DNA of 12,798 nucleotides from a candidate division CSSED10-310 bacterium (GCA_016929305.1 JAFGJC010000394.1:1-12798), one strand, 5' to 3'. Shown: positions 1-8,748, numbered from the stretch's first letter. The notes: generated by a model not told the origin, from the sequence alone. Numbers and translations are program-made.

Positions 1-174
1 AAAATAGGCACCGTTACGAGTGGAACAATGTCAATATTTCTGAACAAACCGATAGGAATGGGATATGTTGCCCACGGATATGAAGATGTGGGAACAAAAA
101 TATCCATAAAGATAAGAGATAAATTGGCTGGTGGTACAGTTATTTCTTTACCTTTCTATTCGCGTACGCGTTAG
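1..174 (+). CDS. gcvT: Glycine cleavage system T protein (aminomethyltransferase), C-terminal fragment
   Basis: The window opens in frame inside this gene. The 57 visible residues end at a TAG (172-174). GcvT takes the aminomethyl group from lipoylated GcvH and, with tetrahydrofolate, releases ammonia and 5,10-methylene-THF. The visible part is the end of the C-terminal barrel domain: GTVTSGTMS, then NKPIGMGYV at about residues 16-24, then VGTKISIKIR, and a final LPFYSR, all typical of the GcvT C-terminus. The order gcvT-gcvH-gcvPA-gcvPB on one strand supports the call. A 67-bp gap separates it from gcvH, with no convincing terminator. The start, the folate-binding part and any glycine riboswitch would lie to the left of the window. 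Confidence 0.93.
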   Translation, partial: KIGTVTSGTMSIFLNKPIGMGYVAHGYEDVGTKISIKIRDKLAGGTVISLPFYSRTR

Positions 175-241
175 CCTTTGTGTTAGCACTGATGTGAAAA
201 TTAAAGGTAAAGATTGGATTATTTCAAAGGAGGAATGAAAC

Positions 242-628
242 GTGAGTTATCCATCTGATTACAAATACTCTAAGGACCATGAATATGTGAACGTTGTCGA
301 TGATACATTTGGTATTGTCGGTATAACGGATCACGCTCAGGAACAGCTTGGAGATGTTGTGTTTGTGGAATTACCTGAGGTCGGTAAAAAACTGGAAAAA
401 GGGGATGTGTTTGGTGTTGTGGAATCTGTCAAAGCTGTTGTTGATTGTTATATGCCTGTTACTGGAGAAATCGTCGCTGTCAATGAAGAGCTTGAATCCC
501 AGGCTGAGCTGGTAAACAGCGATCCACACAGCAATGGATGGATGATCAAGATCAAGATTGAAGATTTAAGTGAACTCGATCAATTGATGGACAAAGCAGC
601 ATACGAAAACTATCTTCAGGAACAATAA
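242..628 (+). CDS. gcvH: Glycine cleavage system H protein (lipoyl carrier)
   Basis: GcvH is the soluble lipoyl carrier that shuttles the aminomethyl intermediate from P-protein to T-protein and is reoxidised by lipoamide dehydrogenase. At 128 aa it has the normal family length. The lipoylation motif VVESVKAVVDCYMPVTGEI is intact, and the modified lysine should be K64. The N-terminal KYSKDHEYV and the later GDVVFVELPEVG are also typical. The start is a GTG at 242, chosen because a near-perfect Shine-Dalgarno (AAAGGAGGA, 226-234) lies 8 bp upstream and because MSYPSDYKYSKDHEYV matches GcvH N-termini. An ATG at 235 is out of frame and leads only to a very short peptide. gcvPA begins 5 bp after the stop, so the genes are almost surely co-transcribed and may be translationally coupled. 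Confidence 0.97.
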   Translation: MSYPSDYKYSKDHEYVNVVDDTFGIVGITDHAQEQLGDVVFVELPEVGKKLEKGDVFGVVESVKAVVDCYMPVTGEIVAVNEELESQAELVNSDPHSNGWMIKIKIEDLSELDQLMDKAAYENYLQEQ

Positions 629-633
629 TAGCC

Positions 634-1992
634 ATGCACTATATACCTATGACGGAAGAAGAACGCCGTCAGATGTTGAAGACTGTCGGCGCAACAGAAA
701 TCAGCGAATTGTTTGAGGATATTCCCGAATCATATCGATTAAAACAACTTTTGAAATTACCTGAACCGATGAGTGAATGGGATGTACTTTGCCATCTGAA
801 AAAATTAGCTGAAAAAAATGAACCGTTTGACAAGACACCTTGTTTTCTTGGTGGTGGCTCATATCGGCATTGTATTCCATCAGTTGTTCCTGCACTGATC
901 GGACGAGGTGAATTTGTTACGGCCTATACTCCATATCAACCTGAGATCAGTCAGGGCACACTTCAAGCACTCTTTGAATATCAAACAATGATAACCCAAT
1001 TAACGGGAATGCCCATCGCAAATGCCTCACTCTATGACGGTGCGATGGCTGTGGCTGAAGCCGTACTTATGGCGCAGCGCGTAGCAAAAAAACCGAAGTT
1101 TGCAATATCGAAAGCGCTGACACCCGGTTATCGAACTACGATTGAAACCTATGCTCGGCATCAAAATGTCATATTGATTGATTTGCCGCTCAATCAAGAT
1201 GGGTCTACCGATATTGCATACCTGCAATCTCCGGATGCAAATGACTTGGCCGCTGTTGTCATTCAATCTCCGAATTACTTCGGAGTTATTGAAGATATTG
1301 AAACGATCGGTTTACTGAAGCAAAACACAGGATGCCTGTTAATTACTGTCATCAATGAGATGATTTCTTTGGGAATTTTAAAACCTCCTGGAGAGTTAAG
1401 AGCTGACATCGTTTGCGGCGACGCCCAATCTCTAGGTTTGCCAGTATCTTACGGCGGTCCGTATCTTGGTTTTTTTACAGTAAGAGAAAGCGCGCTTCGC
1501 CAAATGCCGGGCCGTGTTGTCGGAATGACGGTCGACACTGAAGGGCGGCAGGGTTTCGTGAATACTCTCTCGACACGGGAACAACATATTCGAAGAGAGA
1601 AGGCAACTTCAAATATTTGTACAAATCAAGCCTTGTGTGCTATTACGGCTGCTGCGTTTATGGCTACCTTAGGGAAACAGGGTTTACGCGAACTGGCATT
1701 ATTAAACGTTAAAAAAGCAGCATATTTAAAGTCGAAAATTGCATCACTCGATGGATTTGATATTCGATTTTCAGGTCCGACATTCAATGAATTCACCGTA
1801 TCTGTACCCGGATCCGTGAAAAAATTGAATGAATACTTACTAAATAACGGTGTTATTGGTGGTATCGATGCTTCCGATCAATTTCCGGAATATGGAAACA
1901 TCATGCTTGTTTGTGCAACAGAAACAAATACCAGGGAACAGCTGGATCAATTTGTCAAATTGTTGGCAGCGTATGGAAGGGAGTGTTTTTAA
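634..1992 (+). CDS. gcvPA: Glycine dehydrogenase (decarboxylating) subunit 1, P-protein alpha
   Basis: This is the N-terminal-half subunit of the two-chain P-protein, which decarboxylates glycine with PLP and passes the aminomethyl group to GcvH. The 452-aa length is standard for GcvPA. Recognisable parts are the N-terminus MHYIPMTEEERRQML, the GGGSYRHCIPSVV segment (about residues 73-85), YTPYQPEISQGTLQALFEYQ, and the GMTVDTEGRQGFVNTLSTREQHIRREKATSNICTNQ region described here in part: its core TLSTREQHIRREKATSN is near-universal in GcvP. Like its relatives it does not carry the PLP-binding lysine, which is on GcvPB. The ATG at 634 is preferred because the peptide matches family N-termini; the Shine-Dalgarno (AGGAA, 618-622) lies inside the end of gcvH. 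The stop is one base before the gcvPB start. Confidence 0.97.
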   Translation: MHYIPMTEEERRQMLKTVGATEISELFEDIPESYRLKQLLKLPEPMSEWDVLCHLKKLAEKNEPFDKTPCFLGGGSYRHCIPSVVPALIGRGEFVTAYTPYQPEISQGTLQALFEYQTMITQLTGMPIANASLYDGAMAVAEAVLMAQRVAKKPKFAISKALTPGYRTTIETYARHQNVILIDLPLNQDGSTDIAYLQSPDANDLAAVVIQSPNYFGVIEDIETIGLLKQNTGCLLITVINEMISLGILKPPGELRADIVCGDAQSLGLPVSYGGPYLGFFTVRESALRQMPGRVVGMTVDTEGRQGFVNTLSTREQHIRREKATSNICTNQALCAITAAAFMATLGKQGLRELALLNVKKAAYLKSKIASLDGFDIRFSGPTFNEFTVSVPGSVKKLNEYLLNNGVIGGIDASDQFPEYGNIMLVCATETNTREQLDQFVKLLAAYGRECF

Positions 1993-1993
1993 T

Positions 1994-3505
1994 ATGACTG
2001 CAAAAACTCAGTTTCCTGGAACTTCTGGACTTACGCTGGAAGAACCCTTGATGTTTGAAAAATCTATCAAGGATCGGAAAGGATATTCGCTTCCGGATGA
2101 CGATCTGCCTGAACTCAATAATGATTCACTTCTGCCGGCAAAATATGTGCGAGATGAAATTTCGGGTATGCCTGAATTAAGCGAACTGGATGTCGTCAGA
2201 CACTTTACCCGCTTGTCTACATGGAATTATTCTATCGATCACGGATTTTATCCATTAGGTTCTTGCACGATGAAATACAATCCAAAAATCAATGAAGTCA
2301 CAGCCGGTTTGTGCGGTTTTACGCATCTTCATCCACTCACTCCCGCTAGTGCTGCACAGGGCGCACTTGAAATAATGTACAGATTAGAAAAGTATCTATC
2401 AGAAATCAGTGGCTTAAGTGCAGTAACACTTCAACCTTCAGCGGGTGCCCAAGGTGAACTTACCGGTATGTTGATGATCAAGGCTTTCCACCAGTCACGT
2501 ACTGATTCTAATAGAAATATTGTTCTGATACCTGATTCAGCTCACGGCACAAATCCTGCCAGTTCAGTAATTGCGGGATTAACCACACGAACGTTAGCAA
2601 GCGGTCCGGATGGGTGCTTGGATATTGAAGCCCTCACACCGCATCTTAACGGTAATCTCGCCGCGCTGATGATGACAAATCCAAATACTCTGGGGATTTT
2701 CGAAAAAAAAGCTGTCGAGATCACTAAACTCGTTCATGATTGTGGTGGCTTAGTGTACATGGATGGCGCAAATTTAAATGCTCTGATGGGAATCGTGAAA
2801 CCAGGTGATCTCGGAGTAGACGTTTTGCATATCAATCTTCATAAAACATTCGCAACACCTCATGGCGGAGGGGGACCCGGATCAGGACCGGTGGCTGTTA
2901 CAAAAACTCTTGAACCATTTTTGCCAGCACCATCGATTAAAATTGATCCTAAAGGATTTTACTATTTTGACTGGCATCGTCCATTATCGATTGGTAAAGT
3001 TCATAATTTTTGGGGAAACTTCGGCGTAATGATTAAAGCGTATACGTATATAAGATCTTTGGGAGCTGAGGGAATACGCAAGGTATCTGAAGCTGCGGTT
3101 CTAAATGCCAATTATATGAAAGAACGCCTGAAGCCATACTTTCACATCGCTTACGACAAATTATGCAAACATGAATGTATCTTTGATGACTCCTTTCAGC
3201 ATCAACATGATGTCTCCACAATGGATATTGCAAAACGATTAATGGATTACGGGTTTCATCCGCCAACCGTTTATTTCCCTCTGATTGTCAAGGGAGCGCT
3301 GATGATTGAGCCTACGGAAAGTGAATCGAAAGATACCCTTGATCAATTCATTGATGCGATGATTGCCATTAGTGAAGAAGCAAAAACGAATCCCGAGCGT
3401 GTAAAAGATTCGCCAACACTACCAAAACTAAAAAGACTGGATGAAACAAAAGCAGCGCGTCAAACGGTTCTAAAATGGATACCGAAGTCAACTCCGAACG
3501 CATAA
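1994..3505 (+). CDS. gcvPB: Glycine dehydrogenase (decarboxylating) subunit 2, P-protein beta
   Basis: This is the catalytic PLP-binding half of the split P-protein, forming a heterotetramer with GcvPA. It is 503 aa, normal for GcvPB. The Schiff-base lysine is K284 (codon 2843-2845) in LHINLHKTFATPHGGGGPG. Other landmarks are FYPLGSCTMKYNPKIN (about residues 85-100), QPSAGAQGELTGML, PDSAHGTNPASS and DGANLNALMG. The frame is open back to 1850 inside gcvPA, but the real start is the ATG at 1994: it gives the family N-terminus, starts one base after the gcvPA stop, and has a Shine-Dalgarno GGAAGGGAG at 1975-1983. The last 18 bp overlap the 3' end of the convergent glycosyltransferase gene, and no separate terminator is visible. 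Confidence 0.97.
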   Translation: MTAKTQFPGTSGLTLEEPLMFEKSIKDRKGYSLPDDDLPELNNDSLLPAKYVRDEISGMPELSELDVVRHFTRLSTWNYSIDHGFYPLGSCTMKYNPKINEVTAGLCGFTHLHPLTPASAAQGALEIMYRLEKYLSEISGLSAVTLQPSAGAQGELTGMLMIKAFHQSRTDSNRNIVLIPDSAHGTNPASSVIAGLTTRTLASGPDGCLDIEALTPHLNGNLAALMMTNPNTLGIFEKKAVEITKLVHDCGGLVYMDGANLNALMGIVKPGDLGVDVLHINLHKTFATPHGGGGPGSGPVAVTKTLEPFLPAPSIKIDPKGFYYFDWHRPLSIGKVHNFWGNFGVMIKAYTYIRSLGAEGIRKVSEAAVLNANYMKERLKPYFHIAYDKLCKHECIFDDSFQHQHDVSTMDIAKRLMDYGFHPPTVYFPLIVKGALMIEPTESESKDTLDQFIDAMIAISEEAKTNPERVKDSPTLPKLKRLDETKAARQTVLKWIPKSTPNA

Positions 3506-4459
3506 TTTCAACAAATGCCGGTATGTATTTTTTTCTTCTAACCAGGAAATATTGGGGTCTATTCGAAAACGGGCATGCATTTTTGCGAATGAATAATGGC
3601 AGGAAACAGCCACAGCCAGCATTAGTTTAACGCAAAAAACAGCTAATTTACTGTGATGCTTTTGATAAAAAAGTAGCATACTTTTGTATCTCTCAAAATA
3701 TGGAAGAAGCGGTGCCTGTGAAGAAGATGCGGCAACTTTATGATAAACGGAAATCGAATTTAAAAATACCCATCGATATCCTTTTCTTTTGAAGCGAAGA
3801 GCCAAATCGATTTCTTCATAATATAAAAAAAACCGTTCATCCATTCCGCCAACTTCCTGAACCGCTTGATTATTCAACAACACACAAGCACCTGTTGTGT
3901 AATCGACCGTTTGCTCCATTTCGGGTCTTGAATATTGTTTAAACAGTTTTCCTAAAGGCCATGCCATGAGCCGTATGCATGCCTCGTCAGATGGCATAAT
4001 TTTTTTTATCCGTGCAAGATGTACGAATGTCCTAAATATATTGGGGAAGGAACCTCTTGAGGGTTGGAGTGTGCCATCCACGTTGAGAATTCTGGGTGCA
4101 ACCGCCGCAACATGTTTATGCTGCATGCAGTAGTGATACATGCTCTGAATACTCAAAAAATCAATGCTAATATCTGGATTTAGCAGCATAAGATAGGGCG
4201 TTTGCGCCATATCAATACCGATGTTCACTGCCGGTGCAAATCCCACATTTTCTTCGTTGATAATGAGCCGAATAGAATTCTGATAGTGCTCGAGTATTTC
4301 TCGAGTGCCATCATGGGAATTGTTATCGATAACTATAATTTCAATAGGAAAATGCCCAGCAATTTCTAGAAGTTCTTGCAGCAAACGGTTTATATCCAGA
4401 ATGTTGTTGTAAGTAACAATGATTATTGAGATTTTTCGGTCTTGAGAACGGTTTTCCAT
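3488..4459 (-). CDS. Family 2 glycosyltransferase (rhamnosyltransferase-like)
   Basis: This is a predicted cytoplasmic, membrane-associated inverting glycosyltransferase that moves a sugar from a nucleotide donor to an envelope glycan; donor and acceptor are unknown. The GT-A fold is clear: ISIIIVTYNN at residues 10-19, VIDNNSHDGT at 43-52, NVGFAPAVNIG at 71-81, and LLNPD at 92-96 in the place of the metal-binding DxD. The acceptor-side motif DERFFLYYEEIDLALRFKR (about 207-225) resembles the catalytic region of WcaA/rhamnosyltransferase-type GT2 enzymes. A hydrophobic stretch near 271-290 may touch the membrane. A TTG at 4462 is also in frame, but the ATG at 4459 is preferred because GAGG lies 5 bp upstream of it and abuts the TTG too closely. 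It follows the GT-C gene by 27 bp on the same strand, so the two likely form an operon. Length is 323 aa. Confidence 0.88.
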   Translation of the reverse strand: MENRSQDRKISIIIVTYNNILDINRLLQELLEIAGHFPIEIIVIDNNSHDGTREILEHYQNSIRLIINEENVGFAPAVNIGIDMAQTPYLMLLNPDISIDFLSIQSMYHYCMQHKHVAAVAPRILNVDGTLQPSRGSFPNIFRTFVHLARIKKIMPSDEACIRLMAWPLGKLFKQYSRPEMEQTVDYTTGACVLLNNQAVQEVGGMDERFFLYYEEIDLALRFKRKGYRWVFLNSISVYHKVAASSSQAPLLPYFERYKSMLLFYQKHHSKLAVFCVKLMLAVAVSCHYSFAKMHARFRIDPNISWLEEKNTYRHLLKLCVRS

Positions 4460-4486
4460 CAACTCCTCATATACTTTATCTCATGG

Positions 4487-6178
4487 TCAATCATTAATTT
4501 TCCTTTGCGTGATTGGCAAGTCACTTTTTTCATTGCGATATTTTAACAAATCCCAGAGAATCACTTCTGAATTTTTTATCCTGAATGAATGTGCTTTCAC
4601 AGCATACTGCATCTGTAAGGGAAACCATTCCCGTTGAAGTTCTAATTCACTTTTTTGAGGAGGATAACACCAGGACAGCACATGCGTGACATTGTATTTG
4701 TCAAAGGGATTGTTATCGTTAACAAAATTTTTCCATACTGGAATGGCTTTATGCTCACTTTCGATGCATAACTCCGGAGCCCACTGACCGGCAATTACAG
4801 ATCCCGATGGTAATCCCGCAATATATTCAGCAGCATTTAAAACATTAAATGTACGATGCTTCATCCAATACCCTGTTTGGACAAGGTTAAACACAATCGC
4901 AAGAACGAAGATGCCATTTACACACCTCGAATTCATCCAGACTCTTTTGATCCAAATCGAGATTGCAAAGACAACTCCCAGAAAAACAAGCATGAAAGAT
5001 TTGTACACATGAATACGGTTCAGGAAATCTAGACCCAAAATTTTACTATCCAGAACAAGTTGATCAACTCCGAAAATGCCGTTTGCGAAAATTGGAAGGC
5101 AAACCCAAAGAGAAAGCATGAATTTTCTGGAAAAACTAAGCGAATCTTTGAATCTTGCATGAAAATCTGAAGAAAAAAAATATCCTGCAAGAATACAAAT
5201 AGATGGAATGATTGGGACATAATATCGCAGTGGCCGGTATCCCATGGGAGCAAGCATTATCAGACCGGAAACGAACCAGATAAGAGAAAAAAGAACGGGG
5301 TCCGGAAGTTTTCGTAGTGATCTGGTGATAAGTATGATGCCCAGTATTATCCAGGCTACCATAAATATAAATGGCATTTGATTAAAGTATAACCAAAATG
5401 GCTGGGTTATAATATTTTTAGTGATTTGAGCGATACCTGAGCCATGTTGGGACAAATAAAAAGTCTGATATTGCTGGATTATGCCACTATTGGGTAAATA
5501 AACAGTAACATAATAAGGAACCGTTACGGCGACAATTCCGATACATTGAAAAACCAGTCGTCTAATCCTTTGCTTACCGGTTGATACAAATGTCGTCGCT
5601 ATTATGAGAACAGGTAACATGTATAACTGTGTATTTTTTACCAGAAAGGCAGCTGCAGCAAAACAGCCTGATAAAGTATCCCATAAGCAGTTAGATGACT
5701 TGTTGCTGATCAACCAGAATAGTAAAATAACAGAACAGACAGGAATAACTGCAGTTTCCAGAAGGGCAATCTTTTGATAGGCGATGAGGATCGAACAACT
5801 AGCGATGAACGCAAAGGCCTTAATACCCCAGGAATACTTTTTCACTGCCAAGAAAAAAATGATTAAAGCGATGGCGCTAGCTGTTTGTGCCCAGAACCTC
5901 AACGCAAACAGACCGGAACCAAATAATAAAAATGCGCTGTAGATGATGGGATGGATAAGTGGAGATACAAATCTGTCGTGCCATTCATCATCTCCGTAGC
6001 GACCAAATAAATAGTAATTTCTGGCGTCATGCGTCCAGAATCCTTCATCAGCATAATATCCGCCACTCCAGGAGATATCTTCTGGCGGATCAGCAAGTGG
6101 AGAAAACATTCTGATCGAAACGCCAAAAATCAGGATGAAACACGAAATTAAATATGAAACAAATCGTGTCGATTTCAT
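4487..6178 (-). CDS. Polytopic GT-C glycosyltransferase, family 39 / ArnT-PMT-like
   Basis: This is a 563-aa integral membrane protein with roughly ten or more hydrophobic segments, beginning with a TM at about residues 8-25. After it comes a large outward-facing loop carrying an acidic pair in YYADEGFWTHDARN (D44-E45), where GT-C enzymes such as ArnT and protein O-mannosyltransferases carry their catalytic acidic residues. The stretch MLAPMGYRPLRYYVPIIPSI mid-protein is the RYxxP-type segment common in family 39. The C-terminal part (about 440-563) is a soluble region, probably periplasmic. Members transfer a sugar from a polyprenyl-phosphate carrier to lipid, protein or glycan; the acceptor cannot be read from sequence. 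The ATG at 6178 has a modest AGGG 7 bp upstream. It is the first gene of a unit with the GT2 gene, and there is no polysaccharide cluster around it. Confidence 0.78.
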   Translation of the reverse strand: MKSTRFVSYLISCFILIFGVSIRMFSPLADPPEDISWSGGYYADEGFWTHDARNYYLFGRYGDDEWHDRFVSPLIHPIIYSAFLLFGSGLFALRFWAQTASAIALIIFFLAVKKYSWGIKAFAFIASCSILIAYQKIALLETAVIPVCSVILLFWLISNKSSNCLWDTLSGCFAAAAFLVKNTQLYMLPVLIIATTFVSTGKQRIRRLVFQCIGIVAVTVPYYVTVYLPNSGIIQQYQTFYLSQHGSGIAQITKNIITQPFWLYFNQMPFIFMVAWIILGIILITRSLRKLPDPVLFSLIWFVSGLIMLAPMGYRPLRYYVPIIPSICILAGYFFSSDFHARFKDSLSFSRKFMLSLWVCLPIFANGIFGVDQLVLDSKILGLDFLNRIHVYKSFMLVFLGVVFAISIWIKRVWMNSRCVNGIFVLAIVFNLVQTGYWMKHRTFNVLNAAEYIAGLPSGSVIAGQWAPELCIESEHKAIPVWKNFVNDNNPFDKYNVTHVLSWCYPPQKSELELQREWFPLQMQYAVKAHSFRIKNSEVILWDLLKYRNEKSDLPITQRKIND

Positions 6179-6356
6179 GATTTAACCCTATCATTTTAAG
6201 GTGTTTTGGTCACTGCAATTTTTGTTTTTCACGGCCACCTTGACTATTTAGTGAGGAAACGATATTCATTGAGTGTTTGGCTTCGGGCAGATTTTCTAAT
6301 GAAAAATTGCTCTTGCTCATTTGGTTTTTGAATACATCAAGAGGAAGGGGTTTGAC

Positions 6357-7658
6357 ATGTCGAAAATGTATATCGTACCCATAATAATAGTATCAGTCAT
6401 TTTTGGCTTGTGTCTTACTGGTTGTGAAAGCACAGCGGATTTGCGGGAAGCCAGAGCCCTTAAAAAGTCGGCATCAAACAACCGGGAAAATTACCAGGAA
6501 GCCATACAATATTATCAGAAATTTTTAACGCAGTATCCGGAAAGTTCTCGCCGAAACAAAGTGCTTGAAGAGGTTGCTGATACCTATTATCTCTGGGCAG
6601 AAGATGAAAAACAGTTAAATCATTGGGAATCTGGTGTTCAATTGCTCCAAAAAGCTTCAACAGATTATCCGGAAACAAAGGTCGCTTCAAAGATCGAAGA
6701 TGTCTTGCCTGAATATCTTTTGGAATGGTCTCAGCAATTGACATATCAAGGTGAATTCAGACATGCGCTTGATGTGCTGAATCATTTGATCATGCACTAT
6801 CCTGCTTCAGGTTATGCCCAGGAAGGACGCGAACTCAGAAAAAAACATGGAATTATCGCATTTAATTCGGGAACAGATATTTATGTTATGAACGCGAATG
6901 GAACAAAAATAAGAAAAGTGGCTGAATCAGCCATTGATCCGACAATATCTCCTGATGGTGAAAAAATTGCGTATATCAAAATTCAGAACCCTAATGATCG
7001 GCAAGGCTATTTGTATTTATCCAATATAGACGGTCGGAAAGCCAAACAACTTTTAGATAAGCCTATTGCATCGGAACCGAATTTTTCGCCTGACGGATCC
7101 AGCATTTTGATTACAAAAGGAGATGCATTTCAGAAAGTGGATTTGAGTGGTCGAACAATTGATGTGTATTTTGATATCAAGGATTTTGACACCATTGGCA
7201 GTTTTAATCCGACAGGTGAAAAGGTTGTTGCATTTTTACAGAACCCGCGGGGGAAAACATCCCGGCTGTGCGTAACAGAGAATTTTGATGAATATATTGA
7301 ATTAACAACAACCGAAAACGACCCGATCCGTGATGCGGCATGGTCGCTTGATGATCTGCGAATAGTATATGTCACATCTAAGGGGCTTCATACAATCTCG
7401 CCGGATGGTCAGGATGAACAGGATTTCTTGTTATCTGACACAATCGGTGGGATGGATATCCGGGCTGTAGATATATCCCCGACAGGCAACAATATGATTT
7501 TTATTGGCAAGAAAAGCACCGAAGATAACTATCATCTTTATTATGTTACTCTAGACAAAGAAGTCTTGCCTTTTGAGTATCAGCCGACAAAGGAAGGGAA
7601 AAAACCCTTACCCAGCCCTCGGCGTGTATCATGGAGTTACGGATATCTGAGATATTAA
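6357..7658 (+). CDS. Lipoprotein with TPR-like repeats and a TolB/PD40-type beta-propeller
   Basis: This is a predicted exported lipoprotein of 433 aa. A hydrophobic signal (residues 5-19) ends in the lipobox LTGC, giving lipidation at Cys23. Residues 46-155 form helical repeats of TPR/BamD-YbgF type: YQEAIQYYQKFLTQYPESS, then SGVQLLQKASTDYPETK, then FRHALDVLNHLIMHYPASG. Residues 165-430 look like a beta-propeller with five visible PD40/WD40-like blades: DPTISPDGEKIAY (194), EPNFSPDGSSILI (240), GSFNPTGEKVVAF (281), DAAWSLDDLRIVY (327) and AVDISPTGNNMIF (370). These resemble TolB repeats, so an envelope protein-protein scaffold is the reasonable guess. The start is the ATG at 6357, with GAGGAAGGGG (6341-6350) just upstream; an in-frame TTG at 6321 is rejected. 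It ends 6 bp from the convergent UbiA-family gene. No partner gene is identifiable. Confidence 0.8.
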   Translation: MSKMYIVPIIIVSVIFGLCLTGCESTADLREARALKKSASNNRENYQEAIQYYQKFLTQYPESSRRNKVLEEVADTYYLWAEDEKQLNHWESGVQLLQKASTDYPETKVASKIEDVLPEYLLEWSQQLTYQGEFRHALDVLNHLIMHYPASGYAQEGRELRKKHGIIAFNSGTDIYVMNANGTKIRKVAESAIDPTISPDGEKIAYIKIQNPNDRQGYLYLSNIDGRKAKQLLDKPIASEPNFSPDGSSILITKGDAFQKVDLSGRTIDVYFDIKDFDTIGSFNPTGEKVVAFLQNPRGKTSRLCVTENFDEYIELTTTENDPIRDAAWSLDDLRIVYVTSKGLHTISPDGQDEQDFLLSDTIGGMDIRAVDISPTGNNMIFIGKKSTEDNYHLYYVTLDKEVLPFEYQPTKEGKKPLPSPRRVSWSYGYLRY

Positions 7659-7664
7659 GAATAA

Positions 7665-8570
7665 TCAGCTAAACAGGACAATAATTTGTTCTTTGATTTT
7701 AGTAAAGTATAGTATTCCCACTACAGCGATAACCCATAATACAATATCGATAACCATTGCTTTGTCTTGAATGAGAACTCTTTCAGGACTGCCTCCAAGA
7801 TTGCGATTAAGAACAAGATATAAGTATCGGAATATCGCAAAAAGTACAAAGGGTACCGTATAGACCAATTTATCTGTTCCAAAGCGGTTGGTAACTTCCG
7901 GTGAAATCGTGTAAAGCGCATACGCCATCAAAGCACCTGCGGTAACAATCGCTACCATCTGATCCAAAAGTTTGGAAGAATACTCAACCAAAACTGCCCT
8001 GTGGTTTGCAGCATTATCTTCGATAAGTTTCAGTTCATGCCGCCGCTTACACAAAGCCAGGAACAAAGCTAATAGAAATGTGCAGACCAGTAACCAGTGA
8101 GAAACAGAGACTTCAATGACACGAGCACCGGCAACCGCTCGTAACACAAAACCTGAAGCAATGATAATCACGTCCAGAATCACAATATTTTTCAAATACA
8201 TCGAATACGCCAAATTCAATAGAAAATAGATCAGAGTAATGCTTCCGAATTCGATCGACATGATGAAGCTAAAGAACAGTGTCAATAAACAAATGACACT
8301 TCCTGCGATTAATGCATAATGACGCGGAAAACGCCCGGAGGCTATCGGGCGAAATTTTTTCTGCGGATGAGCCAGATCTCGTTTGTAATCCAGAACATCG
8401 TTAAAAATATAAACTGAGCCTGAGATCATACAAAACAAAAAGAAAGCCACAATTGTTTTTAACAACAAATGAGGGACATGCAGATTTTGAGTGAATAGAA
8501 TTCCCGCAAAGATTACAAAATTTTTGGTCCATTGGCGCGGTCGCATGGTTTCAATCAAAGCCGTCAGCAT
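7665..8570 (-). CDS. UbiA-family prenyltransferase, decaprenyl-phosphate phosphoribosyltransferase-like
   Basis: This is a 301-aa polytopic membrane enzyme of the UbiA superfamily. The first Asp-rich motif NDVLDYKRD (residues 57-65, N57, D58, D61, D65) is followed by HPQKKFRPIASG. The second conserved region, YSMYLKNIVILDVIIIASGF (122-141) followed by VLRAVAG, and the later KRRHEL (175-180) match the subgroup of mycobacterial DPPR synthase (Rv3806c). Those enzymes join phosphoribose from PRPP to polyprenyl phosphate, the first step toward lipid-linked arabinose or ribose donors. The start at 8570 is supported by AAGGAG 7-8 bp upstream. Neither a phosphatase nor DprE1/DprE2-like epimerase genes are adjacent, so the pathway beyond this step is unknown. 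Other polyprenyl or aromatic acceptors remain possible, but the motif pattern favours the DPPR type. Confidence 0.82.
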   Translation of the reverse strand: MLTALIETMRPRQWTKNFVIFAGILFTQNLHVPHLLLKTIVAFFLFCMISGSVYIFNDVLDYKRDLAHPQKKFRPIASGRFPRHYALIAGSVICLLTLFFSFIMSIEFGSITLIYFLLNLAYSMYLKNIVILDVIIIASGFVLRAVAGARVIEVSVSHWLLVCTFLLALFLALCKRRHELKLIEDNAANHRAVLVEYSSKLLDQMVAIVTAGALMAYALYTISPEVTNRFGTDKLVYTVPFVLFAIFRYLYLVLNRNLGGSPERVLIQDKAMVIDIVLWVIAVVGILYFTKIKEQIIVLFS

Positions 8571-8748
8571 CTGAATTCTCCTTCACTTATTCACGAAAAT
8601 ACTTAAACAACACCTATAAAACTAAACAGGCCTATTTTCTATACCAAAAAAAATCAAAACATCCTATATTTTCCTTCCTTTTATCTCAATTCGATCGTAT
8701 AGTTCTGAGGTAAATATTTGACAGTGACTGGCGTTTAAAAGGTTCAAT

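Noticed and set aside
1850..1993. Upstream extension of gcvPB to an ATG at 1850 (551 residues)
   Set aside because: The extra 48 residues lie wholly inside gcvPA in another frame and do not match GcvPB. The ATG at 1994 has a Shine-Dalgarno and the family N-terminus.
6240..6268. TTGACT followed by TATTCA as a promoter for the lipoprotein gene
   Set aside because: Spacing is 17 bp, but the -10 matches only three of six bases, too weak to list as a feature.
6321..6356. TTG start at 6321 for the TPR/propeller lipoprotein
   Set aside because: The ATG at 6357 has a strong GAGGAAGGGG just upstream and yields a normal lipoprotein signal peptide of 22 residues before Cys.
8718..8723. Perfect TTGACA upstream of the unknown gene
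   Set aside because: No acceptable -10 lies 16-18 bp downstream; the expected place (8741-8746) overlaps the ribosome binding region. It is likely chance.
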